From Paragonimus skrjabini miyazakii (taxonomy: Eukaryota > Platyhelminthes > Trematoda > Plagiorchiida > Troglotrematidae): DNA of 64,000 nt. The translations under genes were made by a program, and so were the position numbers. Under the pieces are notes generated by a model. It ran no database searches. It saw only the letters and a list, made by a program, of their open reading frames with translations, and had not been told where the DNA came from. Below, piece by piece: positions 1-13,200 of this stretch (its first letter is position 1; every line of letters begins with the position of its first letter). The stretch covers positions 67,851 to 131,850 of the forward strand of contig JTDE01000189.1 in the NCBI GenBank assembly GCA_014338405.1. Direction: 5' to 3'.

Positions 1-1151
1 ATTAGCCAAAAGCCATTGGCAGCTAACCGGCTTGAAATCTTCGGTTTGGTTGTCTATATGAGTGTGACTATAGTCGATCATTAGCGATTACCGAGACATG
101 GTAACCAATTCCTTACAAGAGGATTGTTACTCAACATATATTGCTGACGACGTTCAAAACTGTCAATTTTAATGGCGATAATACACTCATGTAAAAAATA
201 GTAATTGATTCCTTTCTTATTTAACGTAGACTAACAAGGCAGCCGAGTTAGGAACTATTCCTGTCTAACTACAGTATGTGCGCCAGCGGTCACACTAAGT
301 AGCATACGCACCTCTTTGGCACGTAAAACGAAGTTCAAGTTCCAGCCAAAACAAGAGAACGGAACACGTACCACTCGAAAAATCATTCAGAAAACAAACA
401 AATATTTCATTCACAATTCACAACCGTTTATCAATGACTCTTCATGTGTTAAGATTTAAGCATTCACAGATCTCGGATTGTTTTGGACGCAAAATGTTGG
501 GCGTGTCACTTAAACCGAGAAAACCGCCGTTGACACTTGTTTCGCGTTTTCTATCTTGTTTGTTTTGCTGACAAAATTGTTTAGGGACCTTTTCGTGGTA
601 AGTCAAAATTAATTTCTCGCGTTCATTTATGTTTTCAAAGTACTCAGTAGTGGTCACATACTTGACAACATATAGACTGAAATAACTGACAAACCATTAA
701 GAACAGACGAGTTGATGAGGCTATCGGTTAGCGTGAAGAAAAATGTATACAATATATCCTACCTACTACACACACACGAAATTGTCAGAATACATCCGAA
801 CATAAGTGTTCAGTCAGTTGAACTGTGTTGCAGCACACCTTTCTTGTTTGTACGAGAATCGGACTACTCTTCAAAGTTTGAATAAAGCTCAGTCTATAAA
901 CTATGAAATCAAAACACAAGTAAAAACCCATTCTATCTTTTCCGTTGGTAAACGCTTGGTTGCAAATTAATTCGAACGAATACTTTACCTGTTATAACAC
1001 CGTCAATTTCAAAAGGCTATTATGCAAATGTACTTCGATTGCTTGTTCTCCCAATTATCAGAAAGACATGATTACCAGTCGTGGTTGACAATAAAATGAC
1101 ATTCATCTTCAGATGCACTATGCGAGTATGTCCAGATGGCTAATGACTTAC
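1..1151. other. Intron downstream of the last visible exon
   Basis: AT-rich sequence with no exon, repeat or RNA that I can support. Short open frames here lack Ig, FN3 or tail motifs. Confidence 0.5.
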
Positions 1152-1278
1152 CATACGTTCATGCATTTGTTGTTGACATTGTCTGTATCGGGAAGGCGGA
1201 ATGCGTCTTCGCTGATCGTCCGTAACAGTCGAATTTAGCCATGGATGCTTCAAGGCCTCATAAACTGTCATCCGTTGA
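1152..1278 (-). CDS. unc-22: Twitchin exon 38: end of kinase and start of autoinhibitory tail
   Basis: 127 bp. It reads QRMTVYEALKHPWL (end of the kinase C-lobe), then TDDQRRRIPPSRYRQ and QQMHERM, which matches the beginning of the twitchin regulatory tail (IPxxRY motif). Donor GTAAGT in phase 0. It has no long open frame of its own on the minus strand and was found from the expected splice phase. Later exons (rest of the tail, Ig domains) are not visible down to position 1. Confidence 0.92.
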
Positions 1279-4200
1279 CTTTATGGGATATAAATGGGTA
1301 TACACAGAAGAAAGTGGGAACGGAGGAAAAATCAATAAGCGTGCTATTCAGGTCTTCAAGGTTCATTTAGTAAGCAAACACTTTGAACGTGGGCCACAAA
1401 CCTCTCAGACGGTGGACGCTGGTCACGAAAAACAACCTTTGAAACTGCCATCTCCAGCTAACCCAAGTAGTTCAAGCTAGGTTTTTGGTCATGTGACAGA
1501 TTATCATCGTAAGTGCAGTCACAAGCTGGTAAACGTTAATCTTAATTTGAGTATGACAATGGCCTAAGAATGGCTTAGCGTGTGTCACAGTTGTTCGATA
1601 TTTTTATGAAAACGAAAATGTTTCCTATTCTGAAGTGAATCGGACACACTCACACCTTTCTGCCAATGATTACATGGCAGTATTTCGTTGACTGTTGTTC
1701 AAGCGTGAAAAATAGAATAGTTTGAAGTTAATGAATATTTAAGTGTACAAAACTAGACCAAGAGATCACCAATTGAGCATCCACGAATTCCACGTGTCAA
1801 CCAAATGACTACACTGACAATTATTCGTGTGTAACGGAGTAATTGAGATATGCACACAAATATAGTAAAATAGTTACATGTAAAAAAATAGCCATTTGTT
1901 GAAATATGATTAACTCTGGGTTAGATCATGCCTCGAATAGGAAAGTAAATGCAGCACAAATACTGGTTACTCGTCCCGCCTGAGGTAACAAATTTCAGTG
2001 TGAATGTTAATTCTACGAGTAACGGAAGGTAAGCATTACTGACCTGGGCTGTTTTTGAAGTAGTTTGCTAATAAAGTCTTTTGCCGAATCAGAAATTCCT
2101 CGGAAATTCTCATGGTCGAATGAATGTTGGCTATGGACGACTCTGTCCAAAGTCTCCTCGGTAGTGGAGCCAGCAAATGGTGATAAACCGCTCAATCTAT
2201 AAATTTTCGGAATAGAAATATAAATAATAAATTTTCAACAATGCACTCATTTTTGTGAATGCATTTTCCAGAAGATTCATTGAGTTATAAAAAGCTCGTT
2301 TGTTCAATTTCAGTGAACAATCAATCAAGTGAATAAATTTAGAAGTCAAAATTATTTGTGGAATTAGTGAGATATGTATGAGTTAACAACATTGGAAACG
2401 CAAGCAAGGCCTTGTAAAGCTAGCACGAGCAGTGCGTACTTTGTGTCCATTGAGCTGTTTTGAGAAAAATAGAGCAAATTGGTCTTCACGCTTGTGTTCG
2501 GACTACTTACATACAAGGTGATGTTGGCCGGTACTGAAAGCGATCTTCATCAAGTGTTTGTGTCTGCTGAAGATACAGACAAAACGTCATACGGTGCGTT
2601 TAAGTTTAACGTAATCATGCTGCAGAAAATACACAGCCCTCGTAGTCAGCCAGCAGTGCGCTGTACTTTAGTTATTAATTGCATACTATTTTGATTTAAA
2701 CATAATGTAATTACCATGGTAACGCCGGTTAATGATAGTCGAAAGGTTGTGTGACCTGCTTACATACATGGGCATTAGTGTTTATCAGCCAATAACTTGA
2801 CTCCAATTAATGCCCTCCGCCGATAAATCATTTTTGCCTCCGTCTTTCAACCAAGTTTAGACTTTTCAAGATTTACTACCGTGGTTTCTTACAAATAACG
2901 TTTTTTCAAAGTAAGGGGTTTCTTTGATAGAACCCAGCTATACTATACGAGTCACAGGGGAACCATGCAAACACACACACACAAAAGCATATACGCAGAA
3001 CCTATCAAGAACAAACATTTGTTGGCCAGTCTTCCAACTTTATTGTTGCACGCAGTTACGTAGACTTCTATATGGCGTTTATTTACGGAGGAACACATCC
3101 TATTGCAACAGTATAATCAAAGTCATATATGAACGGATGATATATTTGCATGCGATCAAAATAGACATAACCACTTACAACACATAGCTTAGTACTCCGA
3201 TGGCCCACATATCCGTGTAAAATCCAACCGGTTCATAACGTGCGATCTCTGGTGCCGCGAATTCCGGAGTGGCCGTTGTGACACGTACCGATTCATCTGG
3301 GTTGAGCTTTCGTGAGAGACCAAAGTCGACCAACTTGACATTCGTAGACCTCGACGTTTCACACATTATGTCTTCCGGCTAAGATATAGACAAAAGGAGG
3401 TTCAAATAAGAAAATTTATATTGTCATTCTTGTGTAAGTGGAACGGCATCCGAAAATGTTAGTCAGCATCATTAGATAAGTGATTGTAACGATTGTAACA
3501 TCAGATAAGCCGAATAATTCCAGTATTTTAAACTTTGCTATAATATTAACGTTTTAAAAAGAATTTATCCAAACGTTTGTAAACTTGTCACAACTGAAAT
3601 GAGTTAGCGATGAGCCAGAAAATGAGGAATTTCAATTCAGGCGACAGGTCGGCAGAAAGTAGTCAATAACATGTTCCACAAACAGAGACCTGAGCCATCC
3701 TGACACAACATTTTAAGAGAAAATCTAAACACTGCACACCCTTGACTGCTGCCTTTTCATTCTCATATATGGATCAAATAGCTGAGTTCGAAAAGAAGCA
3801 CAAAACTCGAACTTCCCTCTTGTTAGAGCTCGTCGGTGCTGACATCCTTGCCACGACCGGGAGTCGAACTGGAGCCACGCTTTCATGAGACAATCGTGGT
3901 GAACATCGTACCGTTGACCTAATTATCATAGCAAAACGCCCAATCACATTGGCTTGTGAGTTCAACTCCCCGTGATGATAAACCGATGCACTTCCGCCGG
4001 ATGATAGCGAGAATAGTTCTCAGCCTTGTATTTATTTTTAAAGAAGGTCAGATGAAAAGCCTGAGTGAATGCGGAAGCTTCGATCAAATATGGCCGATGT
4101 CCAGTTAATATCAACAAACCCCCATCGCTTACCAACAGTACTTGAAGGATGTTAATTACGTTCGCACAGGATGATATGATTCAGTTACTTAAAAAATGTT

Positions 4201-7200
4201 AAAATTTTGTGGTTGTCGGAATCTTTCGGATGTTTTCTCAGAATAACGTGAAACTTGCAAATATTGGCTCAACCAATTACTTAAAGCAACCGCTATCCAA
4301 GTTTACAACGTCGTCTACACTTGATCAATACAAACATATATGTTCAGAATATGTATATTGTTGAGGATAATAGGCATTCACTTGTAAACATTGACGGAAA
4401 CATTTGCAAATCTGACCCAAAATACGATTGGAAAACTACCAAAATTAGTGGTCGACGAAAGGTGGCACGTAAACATGTGTCGGTTTTTCCGAAGATGAGA
4501 ATCCACATGTGTAAAGTTATCAAATAGATATCTGTGAATAGGGAGCAATATACCTTCGACCCTACAGACTATCCAACCATAACTCTGTTACCACTGTTGG
4601 CTGAGAGTGGCGTTGCCGGTTCAAATGTCATTTTTAAAATGTGCTACTTACAATAAGAAGTAGTAAAATTCGACAGCTTTACGGCGACGGAGAACAGCAA
4701 TTATGCACAGAAATCTGGGCTAACGACAAGTTGCAATCAACGGTTTAAAACTGAAAGAATGTCAAAATTTCGTTATGTACTTGGATAAAATAGTATCCAA
4801 ACAGACCAGAAAGAAGCAGTTAAACCTCAAACGGAAAATCCGCGATGCGAAACCTCAGTCACAAGTCCCGAGGAACTCGGAAAGGTACGCCGATAAGTTG
4901 CTTGAAATATCATCGTTAGGACCTAAGGTTTGTTGCCCACGTCGTAAGGATGACCAGTTAGAGATTGAAGTCCAGTTTGAGAACCCAGTCAACCAAACGC
5001 CTTACATGAGTCACTCCTCTGACGCCAATCTTCAGCAGTCTAAATCTGAGTTGGTCAGTGGCTGTTAAAAATGTCGCCAATCGACTGTACCTCACAACAA
5101 TCCGATAACCCGGAAGCATCTGGATGCCCTGATAATTTTACATACACATGATGGAATCCTATTCACCCGGTCAAACAGAGGTGCCGGGACTGTGATTCCG
5201 AACAAATGTGATTATACTAAGTAGATGTTATCGATACTTTCAGATACTAGCAAGTTCAGGAAGACAGAACATGAGAAAGACAGGACGGGTTTGTTGAAAA
5301 TTAAATCACTTATTTCTTAAAACGACTAATGCAACAGAGCCGTATCACACAAACTCAGTGTGACCAGATGAAACTAACCGCATCCATCATCCCACGTTTA
5401 TATGGACTCCCCAAGATCCATAAAAGTGGTTTTTCGTTTAGACCGATACTTCATATATGCAATTCACCGTATCATGCAACTGCCAGGGGGCTGGCGGAAG
5501 TACTAGAGCCTATACGACGGAAATCATGCTCACATACTCTCCGTGACACTTTCGAGTTTGTGGGTTCCGTGAGAGACAGTAATATTAGACACCGGCACAT
5601 GGGCTCCCTTGACGTTACTTCACCATTCACAACTGTTCTGTTGGTGGAGAGAATTAACTTTTCGTGTGATCAGATAGAACAACCGGAAAGCACGTTCATA
5701 TTACAAAATCAGACCTAAAATAATTACGTTTGCGACGCACCGTCAATATGCAGTTCATGTCCAACAATGAAGTGTATCGACAATCGGATGGCGTAGGTCC
5801 ACTACAGGCAGACGTATTCATGGGCAAATTAGAATTCCAACCTCAGTCGACCATTCACAGTCTTCAAATGTACCGCCGATATGTAGGTGATATATTTGTC
5901 GTTATATTGTCACAAGATGATTTACTAACCATCGGTTCACCTCAGAAGAGTTCCATCTCTTAGATGTCCAACTGACCAGACGTCCAGACGGTACACTGAG
6001 TAGATCGGTATATCGTAAACTTACATGGACATGTCAATACACCAATTTCAACAGCTCCGCGTCTCTTAAACAGAAATGGTATCTAGCTCAGCGCCTGGCA
6101 ACTAGAGTAAGATTTGTTCGGATGACGCATTAGAACAGGAACTGAAAACGGTTCAAAACGCATTGAGAGAAAACGGTTATCCAGAGCAATTCATCACTTC
6201 AAATATGAAGGCCAAAATCCCGCGTGAGGTCATGCCCACAGCTGAAAAGAAAGCCATGTCTATAAAACTCCCGTTTAAATGGGACATTGCGGCAGATCAA
6301 TTCAACCGGTGCACATATTGGTCACTTGGACGTACCTTTCCGGTGGCAACCTAAAGACGTTGGTTCAGAAAAATGTTGATGCTAAGATTGAGCCTGGAAG
6401 ACAAATTACCAGTCCACAATCAGTCAATACCACTGGTGTACGGCAGAATATGTTGGTCGTACGACTAGGTGCTTGTCAAAAAGGATCAGGGAACATCATC
6501 CATCTTGGATCGGAACCGGCTTTCGTAAATCAATTACCAGCGCAATTGTTGCACATCTAGCTGACACCAACCATCTCACAGACATCAACAAAGCATTCCG
6601 GGTTGTTTACAGAGTTGCCAACACCCAAACAAAAACAGTCCGTCAACGCATTCTGGCGACCGCCGAATCGATTGCTGTTAGACTATACAACCCAAAGGAA
6701 ATATGTTCAGTCCTTGCTACTTCCGTCGCCAGAGATCAACCACATCCAGTCTAACTAAACACAAACACTCGACCCTGACCGTGTGACGTAACATCTAGTC
6801 AACGTCCGGTTCGGACCGAACCAATTATTCTTTGCAGCCTAATGATAGCCTTTATTGTCATTCGTTAACAGTCATTTCCTGTTTTCTGCGCTTTGTCTTC
6901 TGACGTATTGATGAGATTTATGTAATTGACTTGAGAAAGAATAATCGGAAACAATTGTTCGTCACACCGTTACTTTCAAAAGTATTCAGTTGGAAAAAAA
7001 AGCCAGTGCATAGGGACGATGTTACTGATGAGTAGTAGAAAATTTTGGCTCTCATATAAATTGAATATCACCCACAATTGATCGCAGCTGTCGCATTCTC
7101 AAGGGCTTTCCGAAAGGGGCTGATGAAAAGTCTTTGACAAGGCGACAGTTAACGCTATATCTGATTGGACAATTATTCTCAAAACGCAAAAATGCACTAC

Positions 7201-10200
7201 AAACAGTGAATGGGACATTAGAAAGTACTAAATATGCTATACAAATATATGCATGTGTTATGAATTACTCACTTTCACATCCAAGTGGATAATGTTATTG
7301 TCATGCATATGCTGAATACCTTCGCAAACTTGACGAATATAGTTCGCCACTTCGGCCTCACTCATCTGATAGTTGTCATCAGCGATACGGTCGAACAATT
7401 CCCCACCAGTAAGGCTGTAATAAGATCATAGGGAAAGATATTATAAACTTGCTGCAGTTTGCTTATTTTTTAACAATCGACGAATATTTTGCTGGTTTTC
7501 AACGTTATTTCTTCAAACCCTATTAACTTAGGTAGGAAGCGAAATACCAGTATGACGTCTTTATCCTAGGATGACTGTCTATCAAGAAGCCTGGGGGACT
7601 AGCTTACTGGAAAGGATTTAGAGGTCAAACTTACTACGTGGATAGGTCTAATGAAACCTTACAATGGGCGAACAGGTGTTGCAGGTTTTGAAATGAGCTG
7701 CACAGTTTCCATCAAATCAAATCGAACTATTTAAAGTAATATAGCTCTTGGTATTAACGTAAACAAACAGGTTACTGAGTTTGATAACAAGCAGTGAATC
7801 AAGCTTGTAGTCAAGTTCATCAAATTGAACATAACAAAGCCATCATCTGTTTTTTTAGGAGTACGTTCGGTTAAGTAATATAATAAGCTAACTGTTATCA
7901 GTTAGAGAAAACCGGTTACTACCAGGTAGTAAGGAAATTTTGGTTAATACGAAGTGAACCTCACTCACAATCGATCGCAGCTTCCGCATTCTTCTAGAAA
8001 TTTCAACCGACCCCTTCCGAAAAGAAACACCATACTCGAGTTTCGCTCATGTTAGAACATGTTGATGGTGCACACCCTTGCGAGTGCCGACAAGGAAAAC
8101 TCGAGTATAGTGCTTTGTTCGAAAAAGGTGGGTCGAAAATTCTATGGGAATAAGAGAACTGCGATCGGTCTTGAGTGATATTCAATTCATATTAGGTAAG
8201 AATCGCCTACAACCTATCAGCAGTTAAACTATTGCTAGGCAGATTTGAGGATTTATGTGAATCCGAGTTGAAGAGAAGTCCTAGTGATGGGGTCATCGAG
8301 TGGAGTTACCAGGATAATTACTGTGTCCCTTGTCAAGACGATCGTGCAACCTGAGCAATACTCACATGCGAGTGTGGCTCAGCGGTCATGCCCAATGCTA
8401 GGTCAACGTTGTAGTGGTAAACACAATTGCCTCATGAAGGACGATGTTTACCACAAATGTTTTCCACCTCCTGTGCGAATGGGCTGGTTTGATTTGCCTA
8501 TCGTCATGATCATGAGAAACCGAACACCATTTGAGTCATTGCCATCATTAGTATGTTGATAGCTTTTAGCGTATGAACTCAACTGTCTGTGCTATTCACC
8601 GGTAGAGAAAAATATCCTGAGCAAGCCAGTGGGATCAAAATTAGTGTGCAAGAGATAACGATGAACGAGTAAAGAGACTCACAGTTCCATAACCATGGCT
8701 ATATCGTCTTTATCTTCAAATGCCTCATGAAGACGAATCAATTTTGGATGATTCAGATCTTTCATCACCTCGATCTCATTGTGTACTGTTTGTTTGTCTT
8801 GCGGGGTTGGAGCATTAACGAATTTACAGGCGTAAAAGTTGCCAGTCGCTTTCTCTCGACATCGATGCACCACTCCAAATGCTCCGCTGGAAGAGACAAA
8901 CAAATTACCGACAAGTAGTTTCACTGATACGAGTAAACTAGTGTGAGTAATCTAGGTTCAGGATAGGTCCAAATTGTGGGAACTGCGAACGGTGTGACCG
9001 TCTAACAATTTAGTCTTTCAAATACAAACAAGTTACCTTAAAATAAAAAGTCAATATATTCAGTCAGAAAAATTATTTGCACACAAGAAAGTAAACAGCG
9101 CTTTTTGCTCTATTCTATTTGAAACAATGTTACAAACCGCATCCGTTTATCCATCCCGTTGGAAAGTACCGTCACCAGTTCCACAAGCATAAGGACTACA
9201 GCGTTTTGGCTGCTCATGGTTAGTGAATTAAAACGTGATACATAAAGCGCATTCATTGTCGAAAACAGTTTGAATTCGTTCAAAAATACGCATAAAAGTC
9301 GTGAAAACGATAAAGTAGCGAACGAGACTTGTTTTCTATTTTTGATCATCAGGCTAAGTACAACACAATAAACATGAAAAACAATAACTGGGGTGAATCA
9401 GAAGTACGGTCAATAGATGTTATGGACGACGTGTTTGTTACCAGTTACGCAGTCATTGTTCCAAATCGTTCCAAAACAATTTCAAGCGCAATTGTTGCTC
9501 ACTTGATCGACTCTAATCATTCTGTGCTAATCTATGCTAATCAAACAGTATCGGCCAGTTTTATGTGCACAGAAGGCGCTGACGCAATCCATCTCCTTGC
9601 CATGGAACTGATTGCACTATTAGCGCGTGAAAGATCAGAACTATGCGGTTGGTTCGTTCAATTGTTGTTGCTATACGCCGTTTGTATAAAATTTGCTGGT
9701 TTTATGTTGTCGACTGATGAGATTAAATCGAATTGTTAACATCTCGCGACACCTGTCTTCTCTCTGTTTTGTCTAATCATTCTGTCAGTAAGAAAGATGT
9801 TTTCATGATTGTCTACTGAATGTCAGAGAATCGATCAAAAATGGCGAGATTACAAATGTTGACCGTTGCCGAGGCCATTAGTATCCGATTACGCAACCCT
9901 GACCTCTGTACTCAGAAGAATTTCGTGCGGACACTTAGTCTCCCTTGGTCCACAATCAAGCCCACGATTCAGAACAGTGATTGTGCAACTGATAACAAAC
10001 AAGTCGTCCATTACGTCTATTGATCGTATTTCTGACTCAATTTAGTTATTGTTTTTCATATTTATTGTGTTGTAATTAAACTGAAGATCAAACAGTTTGC
10101 ATGTTTGCTCATGGGTTCAGAACCTTTGTAGCTGCAGTTGGGTAGCGCGCAGATTAGCAGATGCTTTCATTCTGACGCAGATATGATGACCATTTACACC

Positions 10201-13200
10201 GTCGTACAATGAGGCCACAGACATACTCATTAACATAGAACAGAATAGTGGGCGTGTTACACGATTCAATCTGAACAAGTACAGAGAGAAGCAGCTTGGA
10301 ACAGGTGGAGAAAGTAGTTGGTTAGAGATTTTGCCAGGTAGTGGATCTAACACACAGCCGATGTGCTACAGGTGACAATTCCATCTGTACTAACGAACCT
10401 AGACGTGAAACCCATGAGCATGAGACCGATGTTTTTTAACTCAGCAAATTAAGTGATATGTAACGTAACTATACGAGGCTTCTGAAGTTCGCTTGCGTCC
10501 GATGTAACTTAAACTAATAAGTTGTTCACACTTCATATCCTGAAGCAGAAAAAGAGGAATTTCTGGACCGATCGAGCTCAAATTTACGGTTTAGACATCA
10601 GTAAAATATATCATTCAAGCTGACGCCAGAGTCAAAGCTACATGGGAGATAATCAATACGGGTAATTCTGTAGCTCCCGTTAGTAGCTGTTTCACAAGGC
10701 CAGGGGTATATACGCAACTCATGAATATATGAATCTCATTCCTTATTGGAATTCGGCCAAAATCCGTCTGGATAATTTTGAATCTAAATAAGCAACTGAC
10801 GACAGATACAAATAATGACAGCAGTACCAATGTCCAACTTGACACAGTTCATGGCTAGAAGTAGATTTAGTCTACCAGAATGAGGAAAACAGAAAAGAGG
10901 TAGTTAATATGAGATGGTGAAACCCAGCTTCCGCGATAGTAATGATGATCCATCAAGAGGACAAAAAACAATAGTGTAATCCAAAAAGGTCGGCACAAAC
11001 CTGCCCAGTTCTTCCAGGATATCGTAGTAATCATATACACTTTCCCCTTTGTGGATTTGCGTCGGAAGTGGTACTTTGTTATCCCAAATGTTATGATCTA
11101 CAAAGAAATCAAAACCAATAAAATGTATGTGCACTTGTTCTCAAAATAACATCGAACTGTAAAGCAGATGTACTGCTAAACTTAGCCCGATAAAAAATAA
11201 AGCTAATCAAAATTTCTGAGCTCCCAACATAAATTTGTAGCCCGGTTGTCAGAACGTTTTTTGCGTTTGACTGTGCTGTTTCTGTCGCTGGTTCGAACCC
11301 AGCCAAAGCTCCGATTACCAAATCTGCAAACCACTTATTGGCAATCGGAGTAAGTCAAATCCTGACACTTACAGAAACGGTCGTAATTATCGATCGGCGG
11401 CCCGTCATAGTCACCCCGACCTTGACCCCGATCTCGGCGGTCACCTCGCTGTCGTGAATCCGGTTGAATGAGTTGTGCAGGGGTTGGCTGACAAGGATCG
11501 CTGCGCCCGTGAAGGTTCTCGGCAATCACTCGGAACTCGTACTCTTTACCGTTACGCAAACCCTCACAGTTGTAAGTTGAGAACCTGATAAATGTGAAAT
11601 ATGAATAAAAAATGGAGATTGGTATGAGGTTCAAATACTATATGGATGACTGTACTGGGACCGTGTATCACGATTATTTTTTTCTAAATAGGCGCAACCT
11701 TTCAAATTGGGGACAGATAACAAAAGTAGGAATATTCAAACTTCGAAGCAACACAAAAAATAAAACTGAATCAGATGTGGCTTTACTTGAAGAAATGTAT
11801 TTAGTTCAAGTCCAACAATAACTTATACTTACCGATTAGTTCCTGCACGGATCCAGGCATCACCTGGGAGTTCACGACGTTCGATGATATATTGTGATAC
11901 GTATCCAGTGTTTGAAGGCATAGCCCAAGAGAGTAAGGCAGACCCATCCGACACTCCTTCCACCTTCAAATTAATAGGTGGTGGAGGCCGATCGTTGACT
12001 CGAAGTTCAATAGTTGCAGAATCCGAACCCATCTCGTTCTCCAACTGAATCGTTAACTTGCCAGCAAATTCCTCACCCACATTTTCTAGGGTCAAGATCG
12101 CATGACGCTCTTTCAGCTCCATTTTTACTTGTTTTCCTTCCCGTAGTTCTTTTCCATTCAGTGACCATTTAGCAGTAGGCTTTGGATAGCCAGTGAACGG
12201 AACTTTGATTCTGATTGTGTCCCCACGATCCCATTCAGTTGGCTCCAGCCAACGACTTGTCAGATTAATTCGAGGTTTGGCTGTTGCGAAGCACACATAA
12301 ATTGAACAGTGTTTTCATACGAGCATACATGTAGACGGATATGATAATTACCCAGAAGAACCATGTCTAGCCAGTTGGCTTATGTTTTAGCTATTGAGCA
12401 AGTTACAACCATCAGCGGTGGTATTCAATGGATTACTTACATATTAGGCATGTCTGCGTTTGACGGATAGTGCGATTTGCTGAATGTGTTGTGATTCAAA
12501 TGTTAACTAAACCACACGACTAACACTACTGTTTACTGATGAATAGTAGGGTATTTTGGTACTCAGATAGATTGAAAATAACCCACAATTGATCGCAGTT
12601 GTCGCATTCCCATAGACTTTTCAATCGGCCTTTTTCGAAAAGAAGCATTAGACTCGTTACTAGACAGTAACCGTGTCTCCTATCCAGTCGGTCAGGCAAC
12701 CTGATCATTACTCGCAAGCGAAAGTGATTCACGTATGATGATCCAGTCGTGCCTAATGTGAAGTCAATGCAGTAGCGGTCAACACAGTTGCCTCATGAAG
12801 GCATGGTTGGAGTTATAATCCCGGTGGTGGCAAAGATATGCACTACGGACGAGCCCTAATGAGAGCGAAACTCGAGCCTAGTGCTTCTTTTCGAAAGAGG
12901 CCGACGGAACTGCGACAGCTGCGTTTAATCGTGAGTGTTGTTCAATCTAGACTACTGGTTATATGCAGTTATATAATGAATACTGGTAGTCAGTAGTCTG
13001 TCAGTTAAAACATTCATCTGGTTTGGTCTCTATACATATATACAAATATGTAATGGGTTGCCAAAATGTGGAGGATGCCGGCCTGCTCTTATAGTTTTGT
13101 TTAATGTGTTCTAAAAGGTAAGAACGAATGTTCTCAAGTAGTATGCTAACCGAATTTGTCTCAACCATAAAACTGACATCAGGATAAGTATGTTGCGGCA

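Noticed and set aside
1241..1480. Plus-strand open frame of 79 codons
   Set aside because: It is the complement of the kinase C-terminal exon at 1152-1278 plus intron; the minus-strand reading has the conserved QRMTVYEALKHPWL motif.
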